Below are positions 16,828 through 23,445 of a stretch of 38,368 nt of DNA, piece by piece. Source of the DNA: a virus; the IMG/VR virus record IMGVR_UViG_3300036851_000121, positions 1 to 38,368 of that record; one strand, 5' to 3'. A program made the position numbers and the translations under genes. The notes beneath the pieces are model-generated. The model did not search any database. It was not told where the DNA came from and was given only the letters and a program-made list of their open reading frames with translations. Every line of letters starts with the position of its first letter. Position 1 is the first letter of the stretch.

Positions 16828-17067
16828 ATGGATGTAAACGGGCTATTGTTCATTTTGCTTACGACGATCATTGCGCTACTAGCGTGGTCGCTCAAGAAGC
16901 TAATTTCAATCGATAAAAGCGCCGGGACTTTTCGGGAATGGACGCTGGGACACGAAAAGATCGATGACGAGCGCCACCGGGAAAACTTAACGAAATTCGA
17001 CAGCATCTTTGCAGCGCTCAACCACGGTAGGGAAGCCAGGAAAGACCAAGACAGGCGGAACAAATAA
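16828..17067 (+). CDS. Small membrane protein of lysis cassette
   Basis: 79 residues, ATG immediately after the hydrolase stop. One transmembrane segment at about 5-23 (GLLFILLTTIIALLAWSL) is followed by a charged helical cytoplasmic or periplasmic tail (EKIDDERHRENLTKFDSIFA). The one-pass plus coiled-coil layout resembles inner-membrane spanin subunits or pinholin/antiholin-like proteins. Position between hydrolase and holin candidate supports a role in lysis. Confidence 0.55.
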   Translation: MDVNGLLFILLTTIIALLAWSLKKLISIDKSAGTFREWTLGHEKIDDERHRENLTKFDSIFAALNHGREARKDQDRRNK

Positions 17068-17081
17068 CAAGGAGGGCTTTT

Positions 17082-17282
17082 ATGTTGAACCTACACCCCA
17101 AAGTGCAAAACCCGGCGATCTATGGCGCCATCGTCGTCATTATGATTTGGCTGGTAAAAGTTTTCGGTAGCGTCGAGATGCCGGGCGAAGTGGCCGGCGC
17201 CGTCACGCTTCTAATTATGAGCGGGACCGGCTACGGCACAAGCGCGCCGCAGCCGCCGGCAGAAGGCAAGGCCAAGTCATGA
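17082..17282 (+). CDS. Putative holin
   Basis: 66 residues; AAGGAGGG just upstream. Two hydrophobic segments (AIYGAIVVIMIWLVKVFG, about 12-29, and GEVAGAVTLLIMSGTGYG, about 35-52) joined by the short turn SVEMP and followed by a Pro/Lys tail. This matches small two-pass phage holins with the pattern NPKV...W...VEMP.EVA.A.T.L, which open the inner membrane at the time of lysis. It overlaps the lipoprotein gene by four bases. Confidence 0.65.
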   Translation: MLNLHPKVQNPAIYGAIVVIMIWLVKVFGSVEMPGEVAGAVTLLIMSGTGYGTSAPQPPAEGKAKS

Positions 17283-17737
17283 GGAAAATTGTGGATCTCA
17301 AATTATCGTTGCTCGCGCTTGTCTTTGCCGGCGCGTGCTCGCAGAGTACCGCGGCCATCCAAGACGCCAAGACCTTACCCGAGCTCGTCGCCGCGCTGGC
17401 GCAGTTTACCCGCACCGATCTTGAAGCCGCGCGCGATCGCGCCGTGAAGGGCGAGGATCTCATCGGCATGGATTGCTGGGATGGACTGCTAAGCACGCCG
17501 TTAAACTTACCCGACCTGAAACAGAAGTTCGCCGGCATTGCCGATGCCCACGAAGCTTTGCGGCTCGGTAGGACCGAAATCCCCGGCTCGGCGCAAGCTA
17601 CCGCCAAGGCGCTCAAGCGAGCGTGCGCCGCGATGATCATGGACGATCGCGACTTTTACTTAAAGCTCGCCGCACAGATTGCCGCTATGAGAGGCGGCGG
17701 CTTCGGCGCCGGGCTCTTCGGCGCTACCTTGCCGTAA
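17279..17737 (+). CDS. Predicted lipoprotein, last gene of late operon
   Basis: 152 residues, coupled to the holin candidate by an ATGA overlap. Signal peptide with lipobox-like LVFAGAC (Cys at 20). The mature part is helical (LPELVAALAQFTRTDLEAAR, GSAQATAKALKRACAAMIMD) with two further Cys. It may be the outer-membrane partner of the lysis cassette, but it is longer than typical o-spanins and could instead be a surface-modifying lipoprotein. It ends 30 bases before an intrinsic terminator. Confidence 0.55.
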   Translation: MRKIVDLKLSLLALVFAGACSQSTAAIQDAKTLPELVAALAQFTRTDLEAARDRAVKGEDLIGMDCWDGLLSTPLNLPDLKQKFAGIADAHEALRLGRTEIPGSAQATAKALKRACAAMIMDDRDFYLKLAAQIAAMRGGGFGAGLFGATLP

Positions 17738-17765
17738 ACTTAACCCCGAGTAACTTTGCCAGCTT

Positions 17766-17808
17766 TGAACGGCCGCGCGGGACCTCTTCCGCCGGCCGTT
17801 TCTTTTTG
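17766..17808 (+). terminator. Rho-independent terminator of late operon
   Basis: Stem AACGGCCG (17768-17775) and CGGCCGTT (17793-17800) with a GC-rich 17-nt loop, followed directly by TCTTTTTG. It separates the lysis genes from the next promoter five bases downstream. Confidence 0.85.
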
Positions 17809-17812
17809 CCCC

Positions 17813-17840
17813 TTGACTTTGTTCTGAAACTATTTAGAAT
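17813..17840 (+). promoter_or_regulatory. Early promoter P17.8 with operator dyad
   Basis: TTGACT (17813-17818), 16-bp spacer, TAGAAT (17835-17840). The -10 is bracketed by TCTGAAACT (17823-17831) and AAGTTTAGA (17841-17849), an imperfect dyad also present around the promoter at 23385. This suggests control by the same repressor. It reads into the gene at 17870. Confidence 0.75.
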
Positions 17841-17869
17841 AAGTTTAGATGAAACGAAAGGAGAGAGCG

Positions 17870-18328
17870 ATGAAGCGAATTGTTGAGAGGGAAGGGGAGA
17901 CTATGATCGAACGCAGTGATCCTTACGGTTGCGAGGCCGACGCCATGACCGAGCTTTTCGGCGCGCCGATCGCGAGCTACTCGCGCGCCCAGGCGATCGA
18001 CGACGGCGTGCTCGTGGACTTGAGCGAATCGGATCTCGCCAAAGAGGCCGGCTTTATTTTTCCCGTCGCGATGACCCGAATGGTTTGGGACAAGTACGTC
18101 GAAGTCCCGGACGGCGTCGACGGCCAGGATCTTAACGGCCGGCTTTGGGACATTCTTTGGTTGCTCAAGCTCGCCATCAAGAAGAGCCGCGGCGGCGATC
18201 GAATCCACTTCATTGTCTACGTTCGCAATGACAACCGCCGGCCGAAGCCCGTCGACCTGTACGCGGTATGCGGGCCGGGCGACACGCTCGAGCCGGTGAT
18301 CACGGTTATGGAAAAAGGAGAAGACTGA
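17870..18328 (+). CDS. DUF6573-type phage/plasmid protein
   Basis: 152 residues from ATG 17870 (AAAGGAG seven bases upstream); ATG 17849 and 17903 are also possible, the latter with a strong GGGGAG. The core reads ASYSRAQAIDDGVLVDLSES ... EAGFIFPVAMTRMVW ... RLWDILWLLKLAIKK ... VYVRNDNRRPKPVDLYAVCG, which I recognise as the DUF6573 pattern common in phages and plasmids. Function is unknown; it is the first gene behind the regulated early promoter, as is usual for host-takeover or anti-defence genes. Confidence 0.65.
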   Translation: MKRIVEREGETMIERSDPYGCEADAMTELFGAPIASYSRAQAIDDGVLVDLSESDLAKEAGFIFPVAMTRMVWDKYVEVPDGVDGQDLNGRLWDILWLLKLAIKKSRGGDRIHFIVYVRNDNRRPKPVDLYAVCGPGDTLEPVITVMEKGED

Positions 18329-18329
18329 A

Positions 18330-18518
18330 ATGAAAACCGCGCTGATCGTTCTCGCGCTCTTGCTTAACGGTTGCTTTTTCATCGCGCAGCTACCGACGAC
18401 AGCAAGCCGCGCGCCGATCACCCGCATCGAGAAGGACGGACGCGAGAAAACAATCGGAAGCCACCGGCGCGCGCCGTCATGGAGTGTTTACGGCGCCGTG
18501 ACCGTGGCGGAATGGTAG
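18330..18518 (+). CDS. Small predicted lipoprotein
   Basis: 62 residues; start directly after the previous stop. The N-terminus carries a short signal with lipobox-like LLLNGC (Cys 15), then FFIAQLPTTASR and a basic tail (EKDGREKTIGSHRRAPSW). It probably sits on a cell membrane. It is one of five predicted lipoproteins or exported small proteins in this phage. No family recognised. Confidence 0.45.
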   Translation: MKTALIVLALLLNGCFFIAQLPTTASRAPITRIEKDGREKTIGSHRRAPSWSVYGAVTVAEW

Positions 18519-18530
18519 GAGGGAGGAAAC

Positions 18531-18875
18531 ATGGCGAAGATAATCCGAAGAGTCGAGGGCGAATACGTCAAAGAGTTTATGAGCGGCATTCAATGCGCCG
18601 CGTGCGGTTGCGGATGGACGAATCGAACCGAAGCGCAACCTTGCGAAAATTGCGGCGCCACGATGAAACCGTATCGGCACGACTTAAGCCGCTATGTTGC
18701 CGGCTACATCGTCATTGAATGCGCGTGCGGCGCGGAGCTCGAATGCTCGCGCTTCACCGATGAATGCAACCGTTGCGGCCGGCTTTATAATTGGGCCGGG
18801 CAAGAGCTCGCACCGCGCGAACAATGGGGCAAAGAAACCGGCGAGCATTGGGCGGACGTTGCGAGGATCGCATGA
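18531..18875 (+). CDS. Zinc-ribbon phage protein
   Basis: 114 residues; GGAGGGA before ATG. The first part has CAACGCGW and CENCGATM motifs; the second has IECACGAELECSRFTDECNR and CGRLYNWAGQELAPREQWGK with ETGEHWAD at the end. Two pairs of CxxC/CxC make zinc-ribbon-like modules. The second half (CxCG...FTxxCxxCGxxYNxxGQxLAPRxQWGxETGE) is a widespread pattern in phages and plasmids with no assigned function. Confidence 0.6.
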   Translation: MAKIIRRVEGEYVKEFMSGIQCAACGCGWTNRTEAQPCENCGATMKPYRHDLSRYVAGYIVIECACGAELECSRFTDECNRCGRLYNWAGQELAPREQWGKETGEHWADVARIA

Positions 18876-19126
18876 AGCAACTCGACCGAAAGATCCGCCG
18901 GGAAATTCCCCGGCTCTTGGAGCTCGACCGGCACAGCCGCGGCCGGCTCATTGTCGTCGAGCTCGAACCGCCGGACTTTATCGGCTTTCGATGGAAGGGT
19001 ACGCGGCGGCGCTACACGGCGAGCATTGCTCGACTGATGCAGTGGACGATCCAAGAAACCGTCGACCGCGAACGATGCGAGAAGGCGAAAGCCAAGAAGG
19101 AGAAAAAGAAATATGGAACACGTTGA
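18872..19126 (+). CDS. Basic protein of unknown function
   Basis: 84 residues from ATG 18872 inside a four-base overlap. Strongly basic with Arg/Lys at both ends (KQLDRKIRREIPRLLELDRH and EKAKAKKEKKKYGTR) and a short central beta segment (GRLIVVELEPPDFIGFRWKG). Such charge suggests nucleic-acid binding. No family recognised. Confidence 0.4.
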   Translation: MKQLDRKIRREIPRLLELDRHSRGRLIVVELEPPDFIGFRWKGTRRRYTASIARLMQWTIQETVDRERCEKAKAKKEKKKYGTR

Positions 19127-19355
19127 AGCGCTCGGCGCCGCATGGGAAATGCACAGCTACCCGTCGGCATCGACCAAGACTTTGATCTATGCCGACGGCA
19201 AGAAAGACACTGTCGGCTATGTGACGACCGAAGTTTATCAACTCCGCTATCCGATCGGCTATGACTGCCAGGTCACACAGATCAAGCTTGACGGGAAAAT
19301 CATTGCCTCATGGTGCCATCACCATGAGCCGACCGACGGAGGGGCGCATCGATGA
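19113..19355 (+). CDS. Small protein of unknown function
   Basis: 80 residues, overlapping the previous gene by 14 bases; AAGGAG precedes the start. Beta-rich (TLIYADGKKDTVGYVTTEVY, TQIKLDGKIIASW) with a C-terminal CHHHEP cluster that might bind metal. No family recognised. Confidence 0.4.
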   Translation: MEHVEALGAAWEMHSYPSASTKTLIYADGKKDTVGYVTTEVYQLRYPIGYDCQVTQIKLDGKIIASWCHHHEPTDGGAHR

Positions 19356-19561
19356 ACGAAGAAGAGAAAATAGAGAAGCGGACGGCGATCATTGCGACCG
19401 CGCTGAACATTGCGACCGCGGCGCCGACTCGTTTTAGTCGGGCCGGTTATTACGCTTACATTCGGCGCGATCTTATCGTCCAGCTTCGGCGCGAGCTCGA
19501 AGCCTACGGGCTCGACTGGAAAGCGCTTAAGGCAAGCCGCTTGCAGCAAAGCCGGAAGTAG
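19352..19561 (+). CDS. Small helical protein of unknown function
   Basis: 69 residues, four-base overlap with the previous gene. Two helices (EEEKIEKRTAIIATALNIAT and YIRRDLIVQLRRELEAYGLD), basic C-terminus. No transmembrane segment or recognised family. Confidence 0.35.
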   Translation: MNEEEKIEKRTAIIATALNIATAAPTRFSRAGYYAYIRRDLIVQLRRELEAYGLDWKALKASRLQQSRK

Positions 19562-19569
19562 TTTAGAAC
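19541..19569 (+). promoter_or_regulatory. Weak promoter with half operator before HTH gene 19596
   Basis: TTGCAG (19541-19546), 17-bp spacer, TAGAAC (19564-19569). The -10 region is AGTTTAGAACA (19560-19570), matching AGTTCAGAACA at the 23385 promoter in ten of eleven positions, so the same regulator may bind. Confidence 0.4.
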
Positions 19570-19595
19570 AGTTTCCGAAAGGAAACCCCACGCCC

Positions 19596-19805
19596 ATGAA
19601 AAAACTCACCGCGGCCGAGCTCAAAGCCAGGATGATCCTAGCCGGCATCAAACAGGCGGATCTTTGCCGGGAATTCAAAATTCCGCGCTCGACGATGTCC
19701 CAGCTAGTCGCCGGCCGCATGGCGCCGACGCCCGAAACACGGAAACTCCAACGATTACTAGCAAAAAGATTACGGATCAAACCCGCGCAGTTACCGGGAG
19801 ACTGA
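19596..19805 (+). CDS. Small helix-turn-helix (Xre-type) regulator
   Basis: 69 residues from ATG 19596 (GAAAGGA upstream). The sequence is one HTH domain: LKARMILAGIKQADLCREFK (helices 1-2) then IPRSTMSQLVAGRMAPTPET (recognition helix and turn) and a final helix RLLAKRLRIKPAQL. It resembles Cro or phage regulators of the Xre family. A half-operator in its own promoter hints at autoregulation or inclusion in the same regulon as 17.8 and 23.4. Confidence 0.75.
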   Translation: MKKLTAAELKARMILAGIKQADLCREFKIPRSTMSQLVAGRMAPTPETRKLQRLLAKRLRIKPAQLPGD

Positions 19806-19884
19806 GGGAGTTATGAAAGCTTGGTCGATACTTGAATTTACTAGATTAAGCAGCTTGGCATGTAGCTTGCTTTACTGTTGAAGT

Positions 19885-20085
19885 ATGATGCTTGAAATAA
19901 TGGGTGCAATAGTTGGCGCGGTAATCATTCTCTTCGTACTTTGTGCAGTACTTCAAATCGTTCTGTGCGTGCTCCTCACCGAAAAACCAACACCTTCGAG
20001 CGAAGCAGAACAAAGATACTTAGACGCCTTGCGGAATGCAGGTTATCGCCTAGATAAACACGGCGAACTAAAGAGGCTAAAGTAA
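19885..20085 (+). CDS. Small membrane protein in an A+T-richer islet
   Basis: 66 residues. One long hydrophobic helix (MGAIVGAVIILFVLCAVLQI, about 6-30) and a charged C-terminus (SEAEQRYLDALRNAGYRLDK). Start could be either of two adjacent ATGs; no strong ribosome binding site. The DNA from about 19806 to 20086 is visibly richer in A+T than its neighbours, which suggests separate acquisition. A 22-codon frame at 19813-19881 just upstream might be a leader peptide but is unsupported. Confidence 0.4.
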   Translation: MMLEIMGAIVGAVIILFVLCAVLQIVLCVLLTEKPTPSSEAEQRYLDALRNAGYRLDKHGELKRLK

Positions 20086-20086
20086 C

Positions 20087-20302
20087 ATGAAAACTGGAAT
20101 CAAGCTCGAGACGCTTTTAGTGGCGCTTTTGGCTGTCAGCGGTTGCACCGCAATCCAAGATCGAGTCAACGATCGACTGAATTTGTTGCGACCTAATCCG
20201 GGCGTGGCAGAAGTTTGCGGCGAGAGGACGGGCGACGCACTAACGTTGTGCGTGGCGCAATGGGACCGGGACCAACGAGCGCGACTTCGGCACGGCTGGT
20301 AA
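20087..20302 (+). CDS. Small predicted lipoprotein
   Basis: 71 residues, ATG two bases after the previous stop. Signal with lipobox-like LLAVSGC (Cys 20), then TAIQDRVNDRLNLLRPNPG and a C-terminal Cys pair (AEVCGERT, LTLCVAQW). It might be an outer-membrane lipoprotein such as an Rz1-type spanin or a superinfection-exclusion factor. It converges with, and overlaps by about 110 bases, the leftward membrane-protein gene. Confidence 0.5.
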   Translation: MKTGIKLETLLVALLAVSGCTAIQDRVNDRLNLLRPNPGVAEVCGERTGDALTLCVAQWDRDQRARLRHGW

Positions 20303-20591
20303 GTCGATCAACCCCGAGCAGGATCTTTACACCCAGCAACGCCAGGCCGGCGGCGCCGGCAAGCTTTGCCAGGAGCGAGCCCGGCAGCAGCGAAAAACCC
20401 CACCAAGTAAATTCGACCACCATCGTGACCAAGCCCAGGCCGGCGAGATCCGGCCAGATCGCCGCGAGCTCGACGAGCACAACGGCCGCGATCGCCCATG
20501 TAACAAGGGCGCCGATCGGCAGAAAGCATAGCAAGCCGGCCGCGGTCGATAGCGGCGCCGCTCGAAACGACTCACGATAATGGCGAAGCAT
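20193..20591 (-). CDS. Membrane protein, third gene of repressor operon
   Basis: 132 residues on the minus strand, starting 15 bases beyond the stop of the coiled-coil gene. Three hydrophobic stretches follow a short basic N-terminus: AAGLLCFLPIGALVTWAIAA, IWPDLAGLGLVTMVVEFTWW, and LAGAAGLALLGVKILLGVD. The basic Pro/Arg tail overlaps the convergent lipoprotein gene and may be read-through rather than function. Being co-oriented with the repressor it should be expressed in lysogens, making it a candidate immunity or superinfection-exclusion effector. No family recognised. Confidence 0.5.
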   Translation of the reverse strand: MLRHYRESFRAAPLSTAAGLLCFLPIGALVTWAIAAVVLVELAAIWPDLAGLGLVTMVVEFTWWGFSLLPGSLLAKLAGAAGLALLGVKILLGVDRLTSRAEVALVGPGPIAPRTTLVRRPSSRRKLLPRPD

Positions 20592-20605
20592 TGGGTTCGC
20601 TTATA

Positions 20606-21247
20606 CTAACGTTCGTGCTTTGTCCAGCGTGCCGGTACTTCAAGCGGCGGATAGTGCTTCGGCGAGCGATCTTTCAAGTTGGCGATCGCTGACTCAAGTC
20701 GCTGCACCCGGCGGAAAATTGTGCCAAGGGTTTCCCACACGCGGTCATCGAGCCCGGTTCGCCAGAAGAGGAGCTCATCTTCGAGCGCCGTGAGGGCGTG
20801 CCGCAGTTTGTCATCTTTGTCACGCACGATGTTTTCCAGTTCTATAATGCGCGCCCGGAGCCGGTAAATTTCGAACTGATACTCATCGGGAATCTCAGGA
20901 CCATCCGGGACATCAAGAGCGGGCGCGTTGCTAACCGGGAAAACCTTTTGATTCATGTCGGGATTGAGTGCAACGCCGGTGCCGTCGCTATGTCCGATAA
21001 TGTCGCCGGCCGGCTCGTCTTTGACGTTAGCGCCGGAACGTTCAGGACTTGGCAACGTCTGATAAGATATAGTTGGGTCAACTGATTTCGCGGACTTAGC
21101 GAAAAACTTATGTAAACTTTCAGTTTTTTTGTCCACTTGCTTACCGGCCTTTAACTCTGCTCTTCGGAACAGCGCCAGAACTCCCCGCTTTAGCGATTTT
21201 CTTTCCCCGACCGAGAGCTCCCGCAATCGTTCGATCACGTAATTCAT
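20606..21247 (-). CDS. Coiled-coil protein co-transcribed with repressor
   Basis: 213 residues, overlapping the end of the repressor gene by 107 bases in another frame; GAGGGGGTG before ATG supports this start. The N-terminus is basic and helical (IERLRELSVGERKSLKRGVL), the centre is Pro/Gly-rich and probably flexible, and the C-terminal 90 residues form a coiled coil (YQFEIYRLRARIIELENIVR, LEDELLFWRTGLDD). No catalytic motif. Its place between repressor and membrane protein suggests a lysogenic function, perhaps partner or sensor of the membrane protein. Confidence 0.5.
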   Translation of the reverse strand: MNYVIERLRELSVGERKSLKRGVLALFRRAELKAGKQVDKKTESLHKFFAKSAKSVDPTISYQTLPSPERSGANVKDEPAGDIIGHSDGTGVALNPDMNQKVFPVSNAPALDVPDGPEIPDEYQFEIYRLRARIIELENIVRDKDDKLRHALTALEDELLFWRTGLDDRVWETLGTIFRRVQRLESAIANLKDRSPKHYPPLEVPARWTKHER

Positions 21248-21725
21248 AAGTGAGCACCCCCTCGGGCGTGAGAGGGTTCAACTTTCGTGCCTTGCTATCG
21301 GTCGCGAATTCGTCGGCCAGTTTTCGCAAGACACGGACTTGCCTGTCCATTCGTTCGCCCGTTTGCTCCACCGCGGCGGGAAGCTCTTCGATCCAGAAGT
21401 GACGAAAATCGGCAATCTGTTTGTCGAATATGTCGGCGACGGCGCCGGCCGCGTTTTGCCGGCCGGTCAAGATCCAGTCAACCGTCGTGCGGCCGAGCTC
21501 GGCAATCTGTAACAGCACATGCGCCTCGGGAATGTTGCGCGTCTCGTAGTTTTTCACCGCGCTTTGAGTGAGCGGCCTTCCGCTATCGGGATCGGCCAGC
21601 ACGGCGCCGAGCGCCTCTTGAGTTAGGCCGGCGCGCTCGCGGATCGCACGAATGCGCGCCGCTACCTCGGGAAGCATTTCCGCCTTCGGTTTCAATTCAG
21701 CACCACCGCTTGACAATGGTTTCAA
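21141..21725 (-). CDS. Xre-family (CI-like) repressor without protease domain
   Basis: 194 residues on the minus strand. The helix-turn-helix lies near residues 18-75: LPEVAARIRAIRERAGLTQE, PLTQSAVKNYETRNIPEAHV, then LLQIAELGRTTVDWIL. The C-terminal part is helical, with no S24 LexA-type Ser-Lys dyad, so induction would not be by autocleavage. TTG at 21725 is the longest start, but an ATG at 21677-21675 giving MLPEVAAR is plausible. It diverges from the Cro-like gene at 21791, the usual layout of a lysis-lysogeny switch. Confidence 0.75.
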   Translation of the reverse strand: MKPLSSGGAELKPKAEMLPEVAARIRAIRERAGLTQEALGAVLADPDSGRPLTQSAVKNYETRNIPEAHVLLQIAELGRTTVDWILTGRQNAAGAVADIFDKQIADFRHFWIEELPAAVEQTGERMDRQVRVLRKLADEFATDSKARKLNPLTPEGVLTYELRDRTIAGALGRGKKIAKAGSSGAVPKSRVKGR

Positions 21726-21738
21726 TTTGGACTAATCT
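21710..21738 (+). promoter_or_regulatory. Early promoter P21.7 with 17-bp operator
   Basis: TTGACA (21710-21715), 17-bp spacer, TAATCT (21733-21738). The spacer and -10 contain GTTTCAATTTGGACTAA (21719-21735), which recurs with one change at the same offset inside the promoter at 31608. The sequence overlaps the longest possible start of the repressor, consistent with an autoregulated switch region. Confidence 0.75.
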
Positions 21739-21756
21739 CCGTTTCGACCACACGAG

Positions 21757-21791
21757 AACGTTACCAACAAAACGTTAGGAGACGCACGTTA
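21757..21791 (+). promoter_or_regulatory. Three ACGTTA iterons at 14-bp spacing
   Basis: AACGTTA (21757-21763), AACGTTA (21771-21777) and CACGTTA (21785-21791) are spaced exactly 14 bp apart, between the promoter and the start codon of the Cro-like gene. They flank its AGGAG. Such an array suggests a cooperative operator or a binding site in the leader RNA. Confidence 0.55.
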
Positions 21792-22069
21792 TGAAAGAAC
21801 TAGAGCAAAGTCAAGTGTTGCCAAGAATGACACCGATTCAGATCGAACATCGCAAGCTCGATCTAGGACTCGGCAACACTGACATCGCGGAGCGACTCAA
21901 GGCCGCGGGCCGCGACATCTCCCCGATATACGTCGGCATGATCTTGAAGGGGGAGCGCACCGGATACACCCACCGCGCGGCGATCGCCAAGATATTGAAG
22001 CTCAAAGTCTCGGATATTTGGGGAACGAAGAAGCGGAGCGGGAAGAGTAGGAGAAAATTAACCAGCTAA
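21791..22069 (+). CDS. Cro-like helix-turn-helix regulator
   Basis: 92 residues; AGGAG nine bases before ATG. HTH pattern MTPIQIEHRKLDLGLGNTDI - AERLKAAGRDISPIYVGMIL - KGERTGYTHRAAIAKILKLK, followed by a basic tail (TKKRSGKSRRKLTS). First gene of the rightward early operon and divergent from the repressor, so it probably takes the Cro role. The family is Xre-like. Confidence 0.75.
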   Translation: MKELEQSQVLPRMTPIQIEHRKLDLGLGNTDIAERLKAAGRDISPIYVGMILKGERTGYTHRAAIAKILKLKVSDIWGTKKRSGKSRRKLTS

Positions 22070-22086
22070 ACAGGAGGAGCAGAGAA

Positions 22087-22635
22087 ATGAAAACGCCCAG
22101 TAAAATAGTTTTAGCCGCGGCGCTCGTAGCGCTCGGCGGTTGTAGCGCGACAACGGATAACGTCGGAACGGTTGTCTTACCGACGAGCAATAAAAAAATC
22201 GACGTAGTGCAGCATCGAACCGACAACAAGGGTTGTACCACTGGCTTTGTCCTACAGACCTACAATCACGACGGCGCCATTATCGATTCAAAAGGCGGTT
22301 ACGGAACCTCGCTCGGTTGCCGCACCGTCGACGGGTTGATCCGGGCCGGGGGACAAGTCGGCGCCGCGGCGCTGATTGCGGACGGTATTCGGGACTCAGC
22401 CGACCGTACGACGATCACCAACAGCAACAATCAGAGCCAAGCCCAGGCGCAAAGCCAAAGCCAGACGAGCAACAACACGAACACTAACACCGCGCAGGGC
22501 GGAGCGGGCGGCGGAGGCGGAGGCGGCCAGGGCGGCGAAGGTGGAAATAACAATCACTCCGGCGGAGGCGATGGCACGAATCCGGGCGGCCACGGCAACG
22601 ACGGCGGACTCGAGAACCCCGGTAACGGCAACTAA
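22087..22635 (+). CDS. Lipoprotein with Asn/Gln/Gly-rich tail
   Basis: 182 residues; AGGAGGAG upstream. Lipobox-like LVALGGC (Cys 19). A short globular part (KKIDVVQHRTDNKGCTTGFV, GGYGTSLGCRTVDGLIRAGG) contains two conserved-looking Cys. From about residue 108 the chain becomes N/Q/S-rich and then G/N-rich with few charges, a flexible or polymer-like tail. The tail DNA is repetitive. As the second gene of the early operon it may alter the cell surface to block superinfection; no family recognised. Confidence 0.5.
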   Translation: MKTPSKIVLAAALVALGGCSATTDNVGTVVLPTSNKKIDVVQHRTDNKGCTTGFVLQTYNHDGAIIDSKGGYGTSLGCRTVDGLIRAGGQVGAAALIADGIRDSADRTTITNSNNQSQAQAQSQSQTSNNTNTNTAQGGAGGGGGGGQGGEGGNNNHSGGGDGTNPGGHGNDGGLENPGNGN

Positions 22636-23106
22636 ATGAAAGTTGGTGAACGATACACGCGCCTCGTGGTAGCCGAGCTTCTTCCCGGTAAACGGGCGCG
22701 CGTTCACTGTGACTGCGGAATGGAGAAGATCGTTAACCGTCTCGCCCTTACGTCTGGCGCCACACGGTCATGTACCTGTTTACAGCGAGAACTCAGCAGA
22801 GCCAGGGCACCCAAGAGAACCCACGGACATAAGAGCAGGGATAACCCTTCTCAAACTCACAACTCGTGGTCAGCCATGAAGCAACGCTGCCTTTATCCGA
22901 AGAACAAATGTTTCGATCTTTACGGCGGCCGAGGCATCAAAGTTTGTGAGCGCTGGCAAAGCTTCGAGAATTTTCTCGCCGATATGGGCGAGAGACCCGA
23001 AGGAAAGACGCTCGATCGGATAGACAACGACGGCAACTACGAGCCCGGAAATTGCCGATGGGCGACGGCTAAAGAACAGCAAGCAAACAGGAGAACACAC
23101 CGATGA
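22636..23106 (+). CDS. HNH homing-type endonuclease
   Basis: 156 residues, ATG directly after the lipoprotein stop. An N-terminal zinc-binding part ([24 protein letters not shown]) is followed by [40 protein letters not shown] and [20 protein letters not shown], with AKEQQANRR at the end. This is the typical free-standing phage HNH homing endonuclease pattern (the DRIDNDGNY and NCRWAT motifs). It may be a selfish element inserted in the early operon. Confidence 0.85.
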   Translation: MKVGERYTRLVVAELLPGKRARVHCDCGMEKIVNRLALTSGATRSCTCLQRELSRARAPKRTHGHKSRDNPSQTHNSWSAMKQRCLYPKNKCFDLYGGRGIKVCERWQSFENFLADMGERPEGKTLDRIDNDGNYEPGNCRWATAKEQQANRRTHR

Positions 23107-23405
23107 AATGCGAACGTTGCGAAGAAGAGCGCGAGCTCACGCACACCGTTGAATCCGAAATGATGATGCCGCTCAAGGTATGCGCGGCGTGCGCGGCCGC
23201 GGCGGAAGGGCTCGACAAGGGAGACGGGCGACTCATCGTTCGCCCGCTTCCGTTTACCATCCCGATCGACCGGATACGAACCGCCGAGCGCGGCGAATTC
23301 AACTACGGATTTTTCGCCGTACTTTGTTATTTGCTCGCCGGTATCGGCGGGCTTTTATGGTTCTGGCGTTGGCTTGCCGACCGTTTGACAAGTGCTCTGA
23401 ACTGA
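23103..23405 (+). CDS. Zinc-finger plus membrane-anchor protein
   Basis: 100 residues, ATGA overlap with the HNH gene. N-terminal CERCEEE and a second CAAC about 20 residues later suggest one zinc site. A C-terminal hydrophobic segment ([20 protein letters not shown]) anchors it to the membrane. The end of the gene is used by the next promoter (23385). Function unknown. Confidence 0.45.
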   Translation: MKCERCEEERELTHTVESEMMMPLKVCAACAAAAEGLDKGDGRLIVRPLPFTIPIDRIRTAERGEFNYGFFAVLCYLLAGIGGLLWFWRWLADRLTSALN

Positions 23406-23422
23406 TTTAGAATTAGTTCAGA
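23385..23422 (+). promoter_or_regulatory. Strong promoter P23.4 with perfect operator dyad
   Basis: TTGACA (23385-23390), 17-bp spacer, TAGAAT (23408-23413). An 8-bp inverted repeat TCTGAACT (23396-23403) and AGTTCAGA (23415-23422) is centred on the -10, so a bound dimer would block RNA polymerase. The related dyad at P17.8 points to the same regulator. Confidence 0.8.
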
Positions 23423-23445
23423 ACAAAAAGGAAGGGAGAAAAACT

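Noticed and set aside
19813-19881. 22-codon leader peptide before gene 19885
   Set aside because: Spacing to GGGAG is too short and nothing supports translation.
20606-21247. Integrase hidden in the leftward segment
   Set aside because: No R-H-R-Y or serine-recombinase motif; the protein is a coiled coil with a flexible centre.
22430-22620. CRISPR-like repeats
   Set aside because: Repetitiveness comes from Gln/Asn/Gly codons in the lipoprotein tail; no regular repeat-spacer units.
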